Positions 6,031 to 11,823 of a stretch of 11,823 nt of DNA are shown piece after piece; positions within the stretch are counted from its first letter, which is position 1, and each line of letters opens with the position of its first letter. A program made the translations under genes and the position numbers. The DNA comes from Candidatus Avelusimicrobium ruminicola (GTDB lineage Bacteria > Elusimicrobiota > Elusimicrobia > Elusimicrobiales > Elusimicrobiaceae). The DNA lies in NCBI GenBank assembly GCA_900319885.1, contig ONQH01000014.1, forward strand, positions 1 to 11,823. Reading direction: 5' to 3'. Below the pieces are notes generated by a model. It searched no databases. It saw nothing but the letters and a program-made list of their open reading frames with translations, and had not been told where the DNA came from.

Positions 6031-7719
6031 ATGAAAAAATATATACTTCTATTCGTCTTAGTAGGACTTTTCTCCACCGGGTTTGCGCAGACTACGTGCC
6101 GCGTACAAGACCAAAAGCCGCTGGAGTTGTTATCCCAGACTGTAAAGCGCAGCATGCATACGTTTAAGAAACAAGATCCGCCTATTTATTATCTTAATTA
6201 CAACTTAAATGATGTGGACATTTACACTGCTGAGGCGAGTGAAGGGGGGCTTTTGTATGCACGGGACATGCGTTACCAGGCAGCCCAAGTACAAGTGCGG
6301 GCGGGCAGCCCGCGTATGGACAACACACGCACATTAAAAACAGCCGGTACCAATTATTTGTTAGATACTGTCCAAATGCCTGAAATCGGAGCAGACGGGA
6401 AAGCGTTTTTAACGGCTTTGTGGCGCCTTACGGAGCAAGCGGCCGAGGCGGCTCAACAGGATTTTAACCGGGTACGTGCCGACTCTCAAACGGCTTCTGC
6501 CCGCAAGGACAATTCCCCCGATTTTGTATTCCCTCCCAAAGAAACCTTTTGTGAAGAATACCCGCCGCTTACTTTTGATAAACAAAAAATTGAAAAACTT
6601 TTGTTGCGGGTATCTGATTTAACCCGTGGCAAACCGTATGTACTAAATAGTTCTTTTTCGTTTGAAATGCAAAGCGGAAGCCGCTATTTTGTAGATTCCG
6701 TAGGCACCCAGTTAAAAACCCCGGTGCGCTTGGCACGTTTAATGTATAACTTGCGTGGCAAAACAGCGGATGGGGCCGAAATCAACCGTTCCGGGTTTTA
6801 TGATGTACTGAGTGAAGAGGAACTTCCCAGTGAAGAACAATTAACAGCGGATGTTCAACGAAGTTTGCAAGAACTGCACGATTTATTAAATGCCCCGGAA
6901 GCCGAGCCGATCACTGTACCGGTGATTTTGAAAAACAAAGCGATGGCTGTTTTTGTGCATGAAGTGCTGGGCCACCGCGTGGAAGGTCACCGGCAAAAAG
7001 AAGACTCCTTTGGTAAAACATTTACCGATAAAGTAGGGCAAGAAATTGTGGCCCCGTTGCTTACGATTGTAGATGATGCTACCTTGCCGTACTTTAATAA
7101 TATCCCGTTGCGTGGGTTTTACCGATATGATGAAGAAGGGGTGAAAGCCCGCCCGGTGACGCTGGTAGAAAACGGCATCTTAAAGGGATTTTTAATGAGT
7201 TCCAGCCCCATCAACGGGTTTGCGGCTTCCAATGGCCATGGACGGGGGGAAGAAGGCATGCGTCCGGTTGCGCGTATGGGTAATACGCGGGTGATTGCCT
7301 CTAAAACAGTTTCTTATGATGAATTGGAAAAACAATTGTTAGAAGAAATTAAACGGCAACAGAAGCCCTATGGTTTTATTATTGAGGATTTATCGGGCGG
7401 GTTTACGATGACCGAAACCAATTTCCCGCAGACTTTCAAACTGACACCCACCCTGGTCTATCGGGTATATCCCGACGGTCGTAAAGAACCCGTGCGCGGG
7501 GCCGATATTGTAGGGACGCCGTTGGCGGCTTTTCACGAGGTTATTGCGGCCGCCGATGATTATGGGGTATTTAACGGATCTTGCGGAGCAGAGTCGGGCT
7601 GGGTGCCGGTTTCAGGAATTGCGCCTAGCGTATTACTGCATAAGTTGGAATTTGAAAAAACGGGCAAGTCGGACTTGCAACCCCCGTTGCTGCCACCGCC
7701 GTTTGGGGAGGAAAAATAA
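6031..7719 (+). CDS. Exported TldD-like zinc metalloprotease (catalytic subunit)
   Basis: TldD/PmbA-family peptidases degrade unfolded or leader-containing peptides; the E. coli TldD-TldE pair acts in the cytoplasm on microcin B17 precursor and CcdA. This 562-residue protein instead begins with a clear signal peptide (1-19, cleavage near GFA|Q), so it should act outside the cytoplasm. The zinc site appears intact: HEVLGH (310-315, HExxxH) followed by RVEGH, and Cys518 in GSCG near the C-terminus as the third ligand. Other family landmarks are YDEEGV (366-371), TLVENGILKGFL (377-388) and ASNGHGR (399-405). The protein is longer than typical TldD (about 480), with extra N-terminal sequence and a Pro-rich tail. 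An ATG two codons earlier (6025) is equally possible; I prefer 6031 because the promoter spacing and the KK-hydrophobic signal start there. Its stop abuts the paralogue's ATG. Substrate unknown. Confidence 0.9.
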   Translation: MKKYILLFVLVGLFSTGFAQTTCRVQDQKPLELLSQTVKRSMHTFKKQDPPIYYLNYNLNDVDIYTAEASEGGLLYARDMRYQAAQVQVRAGSPRMDNTRTLKTAGTNYLLDTVQMPEIGADGKAFLTALWRLTEQAAEAAQQDFNRVRADSQTASARKDNSPDFVFPPKETFCEEYPPLTFDKQKIEKLLLRVSDLTRGKPYVLNSSFSFEMQSGSRYFVDSVGTQLKTPVRLARLMYNLRGKTADGAEINRSGFYDVLSEEELPSEEQLTADVQRSLQELHDLLNAPEAEPITVPVILKNKAMAVFVHEVLGHRVEGHRQKEDSFGKTFTDKVGQEIVAPLLTIVDDATLPYFNNIPLRGFYRYDEEGVKARPVTLVENGILKGFLMSSSPINGFAASNGHGRGEEGMRPVARMGNTRVIASKTVSYDELEKQLLEEIKRQQKPYGFIIEDLSGGFTMTETNFPQTFKLTPTLVYRVYPDGRKEPVRGADIVGTPLAAFHEVIAAADDYGVFNGSCGAESGWVPVSGIAPSVLLHKLEFEKTGKSDLQPPLLPPPFGEEK

Positions 7720-9399
7720 ATGCAGAAAATTCTTCTGAGTTTGTTTTGTCTGGTATTTGCCGGGGTAGGTTTTGCCGAAAAACTGCCGGATAATATGTAC
7801 TTTAAGGCTATGAAACGGGAAATGGACCGTTCGCTCAAAAAGTTACGCCGTAAAGGAGCCCCCAACCCGTTTTTTATTGCTTATAAGTTGGAAAATCTGC
7901 AATTGGCACCTATGATTAAGGCTTCCTTTGGGGAGTTGCACCCGCCTTTCAAACGGGATGATAATTTGTCCGGGTATGTGGCTATTTCTATTGGTTCTGC
8001 ACAGAAAGACAGTTGGGGTTTTAAGCACAGTGCCTATTCGGACCGGTATTCGTATGCCCCGGAATATAGTTACAATATTGCCAAAAGTTATGACGGAATC
8101 CGGCAGAAAATGTGGAATTTAACAGACTTTGGTTATCTGTTTTCCACCGAACTATATCAACAAAAACAAGCCTATGAACGCACCAAGCAACAAACCGAAG
8201 ATAAAAAATTGCCGGATGTAGTTTTAACCAAACAGGCGCATTACGTAGAAGAATTGGCTGCCTTGCCCAGTTATGACGAACAAACCCTAAAAACGAAGGT
8301 GAAGGAACTTTCTGCGTTAGGGAAGAAGTACCCATTTCTGGAGCAGTTTTCTATACAAGTAGAGCCGCAGAAACGCGATATTTTTTATTTGAATAGTTTG
8401 GGAGGATTTTACCAACTTTCTACTCCGACGGTGCGTATTTACTTTTCGGCCCAGTTGCGCAACCGGGACGGGTTTAAGCAAAACTATCAAAGCGAGTATT
8501 GGACCCCTTCTCTTAACGAAGAGACTTATACGCAGATGCAACAGCGTGTAAACGAATTTTTAGCGGGGCTGGAGGCATTGTACCAGGCCGTGAAACCCGA
8601 AGAATACATGGGCCCTGTGTTGTTACGTCCTCACGCTGCCGGACAATTTATCTATAACCTGCTTGGAAAAAATATACAAAACCAAAAGCCGATTCTTTCT
8701 TCTCGCAGTGAAGAAGACCCTACGGTGGGTAAATTCCGCAAAGTAGGTTTACGGGTAATGGCCCCGTCAATTACGGTGTATGATAATCCACTGGCACGTT
8801 ACGTGCCGAGCCCGTACGGGGAGATTGAACTGGGCGGGTTTATGCCGGTAGATGATGAAGGCGTAGCCGCCGAAAAATTGACGTTGGTGGAAAACGGACG
8901 CCTGAAACAATTACCGCGGACGATGCGTCCGCTTAAAGAAAAGGCCTCCAGCAACGGGCATGCCCGCATGAACCAGCGTTCTTTTGCGCGGGAGGGATTA
9001 ACTAATATCCAAGTGCAACCGCAGCATACCTTGAGTGACGCCCAATTAGAACAAAAACTACGCGCGCGTTGCCGTGAGTTGGGCCTTGCCTACGGGTATA
9101 TTCTGCATGATTTCCCGGAAGAAAATGACGGAGTTGTTTCCCGGGCTACGCGGGTTTATGCCGATACGGATAAGCGGGAAACGGTGTACGGGTTGCGCGT
9201 GTCTAATTTGACCACACGGGCTCTGCGGGATATTACCGCCGCCGGGGAGCAATCACAGGTCGTATGGATAGATAGTCCTTTTGTATTTCAGGGACTGCCC
9301 AGCCAAAGTGTATTTTCGCCGGCGCTATTAGTAGATGAAATGGAATTTGTGCCTACCGATAAAAAACCGGATAAAAAACCTTTTGTACCTAAACCGTAG
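7720..9399 (+). CDS. Exported TldE/PmbA-like paralogue lacking the zinc site
   Basis: This 559-residue protein is a divergent paralogue of the gene before it and the likely non-catalytic partner. A signal peptide (1-19, cleavage near GFA|E) sends it out of the cytoplasm. Shared landmarks can be aligned: VDDEGV (377-382), LTLVENGRLK (387-396), SSNGHAR (410-416), and a C-terminal SPALLVDEMEF like APSVLLHKLEF upstream. At the place of HEVLGH it reads YNLLGK (312-317), and the region of the Cys ligand has none, so all three expected ligands and the catalytic Glu are gone. In the known TldD-TldE dimer TldE also lacks the zinc motif, which supports a heterodimer here. The tail is Lys/Pro-rich. The ATG directly follows the upstream TAA and is served by GGAGG eight bases upstream inside that gene, so the two are co-translated. 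Confidence 0.82.
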   Translation: MQKILLSLFCLVFAGVGFAEKLPDNMYFKAMKREMDRSLKKLRRKGAPNPFFIAYKLENLQLAPMIKASFGELHPPFKRDDNLSGYVAISIGSAQKDSWGFKHSAYSDRYSYAPEYSYNIAKSYDGIRQKMWNLTDFGYLFSTELYQQKQAYERTKQQTEDKKLPDVVLTKQAHYVEELAALPSYDEQTLKTKVKELSALGKKYPFLEQFSIQVEPQKRDIFYLNSLGGFYQLSTPTVRIYFSAQLRNRDGFKQNYQSEYWTPSLNEETYTQMQQRVNEFLAGLEALYQAVKPEEYMGPVLLRPHAAGQFIYNLLGKNIQNQKPILSSRSEEDPTVGKFRKVGLRVMAPSITVYDNPLARYVPSPYGEIELGGFMPVDDEGVAAEKLTLVENGRLKQLPRTMRPLKEKASSNGHARMNQRSFAREGLTNIQVQPQHTLSDAQLEQKLRARCRELGLAYGYILHDFPEENDGVVSRATRVYADTDKRETVYGLRVSNLTTRALRDITAAGEQSQVVWIDSPFVFQGLPSQSVFSPALLVDEMEFVPTDKKPDKKPFVPKP

Positions 9400-9405
9400 T
9401 CATTA

Positions 9406-9427
9406 AAGGGCCGCGTTTGCGGCCCTT
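9406..9427. terminator. Shared hairpin terminator between convergent operons
   Basis: A perfect nine-pair stem (AAGGGCCGC with GCGGCCCTT) closes a four-base loop, seven bases after the TAG of the tldE-like gene and one base before the stop of the facing TPR gene. On the plus strand it is followed by CTTATTT, on the minus strand the stem end runs into TTTAATG. Both T tracts are short, so efficiency is uncertain, but position and stem fit a bidirectional terminator. Confidence 0.75.
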
Positions 9428-9428
9428 C

Positions 9429-10418
9429 TTATTTCCGTACTTGCAATAATTGATGGGCCACTTGCCCGGTAAAAGAAGCGGGGTCTAACTCGGTGGCTTT
9501 GCGTAGGTGTTTACGTGAGGCGGCTTGCTGGTTTAGTTCCTGTTCGCTCAGTGCCAGCAGTAACCAACCCAGTTGGCTGGAAGGATATTTTTGGGTAAAT
9601 TCTTTGGCGGCCTGGGCTGCTTGGCGGTAATGCTTTGTTTGATAGATCCCTATAATCTTATAGAGTTGTAAGTCGGTGCGCTGGGGAGCCAGATTGACAG
9701 CCGTATTGATAGCGGCTAAGGCATCTTCAAACCGGTCCAACCCAAAAGAGGCTTTGGCACTAATTAACCAATAATCCGGTTGTTGGGGATCTTGTGCTAA
9801 AGCCATGGTGATATGGATGAAGGCTTGCTCAAAATTACCTTGATTTAAGAAGGTAGAAGCATATTGCGCGCGGTATTGGGGAGAAGCGCCGGGATTGAGC
9901 CGAAAATACGCATCATAATATTGGCGCGCTTTAGAGAAAAACCCAAAGGTACGGTAATTTTCTGCCTGGCCGGCTAACGCGTTTAAGTTGGTAGGGTCTT
10001 GTTTTAACACGCGGTCATAGAGTAGTTGGGATTTATCTATTAACCCGGTTCGTTGGTATAAGGCCGCCGCAGAAGTTAATAATGGGATGTTATGCGGGTG
10101 AAATTCTAAGGCTTCCAAATACGTTTCTAAGGCTTTGTCTAATTGGTTGAGTTGCTCGTAACTCATCCCTAATAAACGGTACGCGCGGGCTTCTCGGCGT
10201 TTTACGTTACCGGCTTTGTAAATATATTGCGTGAGTTCTCGGACGGCTTCATTGTATTTTTGGGCGTTATATGAATTACGGGCCCGGATATATTCCTGTT
10301 TGTCGCCAAACGGAGCAAATCCCAAGAACCCATTTTGGAAAGAGCTGCATCCCCCCAATAATAGAACCGATAGTATACAACCCCAAACGTTATTTTTGGA
10401 ATATATAGGGTAACGCAT
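9429..10418 (-). CDS. TPR-repeat lipoprotein
   Basis: The 329-residue product begins with a lipoprotein signal: short positive n-region, hydrophobic stretch, and lipobox LGGC with Cys24 as the lipidated residue. The rest is about seven or eight tetratricopeptide repeats (about 45-325), recognisable by A.. and G/A-Y spaced helices such as AYRLLGMSYEQLNQLDKALE and by recurring P at repeat ends (HPHN, DPTN, NPGA, DPQQ, APQR, YPSS, DPAS). TPR lipoproteins act as scaffolds at the membrane; no catalytic domain is visible, so a specific role cannot be assigned. It is the last gene of the OMF-patatin-TPR operon and its start overlaps the patatin gene by 29 bases. GAGG lies 12 bases upstream of the ATG, rather far; a stop codon ten codons upstream excludes a much longer form. 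Confidence 0.85.
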   Translation of the reverse strand: MRYPIYSKNNVWGCILSVLLLGGCSSFQNGFLGFAPFGDKQEYIRARNSYNAQKYNEAVRELTQYIYKAGNVKRREARAYRLLGMSYEQLNQLDKALETYLEALEFHPHNIPLLTSAAALYQRTGLIDKSQLLYDRVLKQDPTNLNALAGQAENYRTFGFFSKARQYYDAYFRLNPGASPQYRAQYASTFLNQGNFEQAFIHITMALAQDPQQPDYWLISAKASFGLDRFEDALAAINTAVNLAPQRTDLQLYKIIGIYQTKHYRQAAQAAKEFTQKYPSSQLGWLLLALSEQELNQQAASRKHLRKATELDPASFTGQVAHQLLQVRK

Positions 10419-11343
10419 AGAGTAATAAGTCCTCTTGTAAATTGTTTAATTTGGCATAGGCTTCTTTAATGCCCACTTCTCCGGCCTGGTGAAGTTTTTT
10501 GAGTTCTAACGTTTTAATATCCAATACCCGGTTGGTTAATACAAAATTGGCTTCGCGGGCAGATTCTTCAATCATGGCGGCCGCCCGTACGTCATTGACG
10601 CGGTTTACATATCCCAAAATACTGCTGGGCATGGTGGAAGAAAAATCAAGCGGTGTAACGGAGGCAATAATATAATCGGCTCCCATTTGCTTTACGGACT
10701 CCGTAGGCAAATAATCTACCACGGCTCCGTCCACCAAGGCGCGGTGGCGGTATTGTACCGGCTCAAATACGCCCGGCAAGTTCATGCTGGCGCGTACGGC
10801 AATGGCTAGCGGGCCGGAATTAAATAAGACGCGCTCTCCGGTTTTTACGTCCATAGCCGCGCACGAAAACGGAATCGGCATATCTTCAAATTGCATATTT
10901 CCCAGTTGTTCTTCAAAAAATTTGGGCAAGTTGGATGAAGAAGGCAATTTACTGGAAAATAAAAAACGAAATAGTCCTACCGCATTTAGATCCGGGGTAA
11001 TGGTTCTTAAATTGATATGATTGCTAATTTCCCACAGTTTTTCAATGGGAAGCCCGGACGCATAGAGGCTGCCCACCACCGCGCCCATAGAGGTCCCGGA
11101 CATATAGTCAATCGGCAACCGGGCGTTGTCCAATACTTCCAGCACGCCCACGTGGGCAAAGCCGCGCACGCCGCCGGCAGAAAGGGCCAAGCCGATTTTG
11201 GGCCGGTCTTTTTGGGGCAAATCAATAAAGCGCTGCCACATAAATTCGCGCAAGACAGTATCGTCATCCTCTAGGGCGAACGTGGGCCTAGCAAAACAAG
11301 ACAGAATAATAAATAAGAATAGTGGCAACCGGGCCCGCAGCAT
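10390..11343 (-). CDS. Exported patatin-like serine hydrolase (RssA/PlpD-like)
   Basis: Patatin-like hydrolases cleave acyl esters of phospholipids or other lipids by a Ser-Asp dyad. In this 317-residue product the oxyanion loop is LSAGGVRGF (54-62), the nucleophile elbow GTSMG (Ser85) and the partner DGA (Asp205), all intact. A hydrophobic signal (1-23) precedes the domain, so it is exported; Cys16 after IILS is a poor lipobox and cleavage near TFA|L is more likely. No POTRA or barrel follows, so it is not a PlpD-type autotransporter fusion. The start at 11343 shares one base with the stop of the upstream outer membrane factor gene (TAATG) and has AAGGA six bases before it; an ATG eight codons further up has no such site. 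Coupling to an outer membrane factor and a TPR lipoprotein suggests envelope lipid work; substrate unknown. Confidence 0.92.
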   Translation of the reverse strand: MLRARLPLFLFIILSCFARPTFALEDDDTVLREFMWQRFIDLPQKDRPKIGLALSAGGVRGFAHVGVLEVLDNARLPIDYMSGTSMGAVVGSLYASGLPIEKLWEISNHINLRTITPDLNAVGLFRFLFSSKLPSSSNLPKFFEEQLGNMQFEDMPIPFSCAAMDVKTGERVLFNSGPLAIAVRASMNLPGVFEPVQYRHRALVDGAVVDYLPTESVKQMGADYIIASVTPLDFSSTMPSSILGYVNRVNDVRAAAMIEESAREANFVLTNRVLDIKTLELKKLHQAGEVGIKEAYAKLNNLQEDLLLYALPYIFQK

Positions 11344-11823
11344 TATAGGTCCTTGCCAATGGCCCATTCTAATTGCGCCTTGGCGATGTGGTTTTCACGT
11401 AGGGCCTCTAAATAGGCTTGGCCGGCTTGCAGATATTCGCGGCGTGCTTCTAGAGAGGATAAATCGTTGGGGGCGGCGTTCTTGGCGGCGCGGTTGAGTA
11501 GGGATGTCAGTTCTTGATACGTTTCTTGCCGGTCCGTTGCTTCCTGTTGCCAAAAACGCATTTGTTCAAAACTGGAAGCCACCTGTACATGAATTTTATC
11601 TTCTATAGCGGCCCGACGTAAGGTACTCTTTTTTTGCTCCGCCTTTTTTTGACTTACCTGATGAGAGAAGGTATAAGGCAGCGGCAAGCGTACGGCTAAA
11701 GAAACTTGTTTGTTTTCATCATTCAAATCGGAGTCACCTACCCGTTCATAAGAGGCGTTGAGTAAAATATCGGGGTAGCGTCTGGAAAGGGCCAAATCAA
11801 TAGCGATATTATCCAGTTCTAAC
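11343..11823 (-). CDS. TolC-family outer membrane factor, C-terminal part
   Basis: The reading frame enters from the right edge without a start codon inside the window, so only the last 159 residues are seen. Outer membrane factors are trimeric barrel-tunnel proteins that carry substrates of efflux pumps or type I secretion across the outer membrane. Seen here: an A..RYPDILLNASY strand segment typical of the second barrel half, LAVRLPLPY like the (L/V)PLF beta strand, then long amphipathic helices rich in Ala/Gln/Lys/Glu (about 60-115), the turn DLSSLEARREYLQAGQAY (compare s.l..ld.q..l..a), and the closing helix AKAQLEWAIGKDL. The position fits the second repeat of the family. No inner membrane pump or adaptor gene is visible, since upstream sequence is missing. 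Its stop overlaps the patatin start. Confidence 0.85.
   Translation of the reverse strand, partial: LELDNIAIDLALSRRYPDILLNASYERVGDSDLNDENKQVSLAVRLPLPYTFSHQVSQKKAEQKKSTLRRAAIEDKIHVQVASSFEQMRFWQQEATDRQETYQELTSLLNRAAKNAAPNDLSSLEARREYLQAGQAYLEALRENHIAKAQLEWAIGKDL
11350..11354 (-). promoter_or_regulatory. Shine-Dalgarno deciding the patatin start
   Basis: Minus-strand AAGGA six bases before the ATG at 11343 inside the end of the outer membrane factor gene. It selects the TAATG-coupled start over an ATG eight codons upstream. Confidence 0.65.

Noticed and set aside
5955..6167. A 70-codon plus-strand open frame across the tRNA end and the start of the tldD-like gene.
   Set aside because: It begins inside the tRNA T arm and overlaps the signal peptide region of a clear gene in another frame; no ribosome site or recognisable protein.
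6031..9399. A small precursor peptide (RiPP) gene as substrate of the TldD/TldE-like pair.
   Set aside because: The flanks hold only a tRNA gene, a promoter and a terminator; no short coding frame with a ribosome site is present, and signal peptides on both proteins speak against a cytoplasmic precursor-processing role.
11126..11497. A 123-codon plus-strand frame over the patatin and outer membrane factor junction.
   Set aside because: Antisense to two genes with intact family motifs; its codons show no protein family I recognise.

Overview
The window reads as chromosomal DNA from a diderm (Gram-negative-type) bacterium. Evidence is lipid A genes (lpxC, lpxD), BamA and its Skp/OmpH-like chaperone, a TolC-type outer membrane factor, a lipoprotein and several exported proteins. 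Phylum cannot be fixed by eye. The gene mix, moderate GC content and divergent protein sequences are compatible with Elusimicrobiota or a similar deep-branching diderm lineage; that is an inference. I see no mobile elements, CRISPR or pseudogenes, and coding density is very high.

Left part (1-5820, all minus strand). Reading 5' to 3' on the minus strand: a TerC-family membrane protein; rpmB (L28) with its own promoter and a strong terminator; then the envelope cluster bamA - skp/ompH - lpxD - lpxC (lpxC leaves the window). The gaps in that cluster are 3-7 bases and Shine-Dalgarno sequences sit on the preceding stop codons or inside the preceding gene, so it is almost certainly one translationally coupled unit joining outer-membrane protein assembly with lipid A synthesis.

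Middle (5821-6030). Back-to-back promoters for terC (minus) and a tRNA-Thr(UGU) gene (plus), then an extended -10 promoter for the next operon. Both terC and the first tldD-like gene lack a Shine-Dalgarno and have a -10 box placed so that transcription would begin at the start codon, suggesting leaderless mRNAs.

Right-centre (6031-9399, plus). Two adjacent genes for exported TldD/PmbA-family proteins. The first keeps HExxxH and the downstream Cys expected of the zinc site; the second is a paralogue in which all these positions are replaced. This looks like a secreted version of the TldD/TldE catalytic-plus-inactive heterodimer, whereas the well studied TldD/TldE works in the cytoplasm. It is the most interesting system here. 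A hairpin terminator ends it, shared with the convergent operon.

Right part (9429-11823, minus). A second coupled operon: the C-terminal part of a TolC-type outer membrane factor (start outside the window), an exported patatin-like serine hydrolase, and a TPR lipoprotein, joined by 1-base and 29-base overlaps. It probably serves the cell envelope; substrate unknown.
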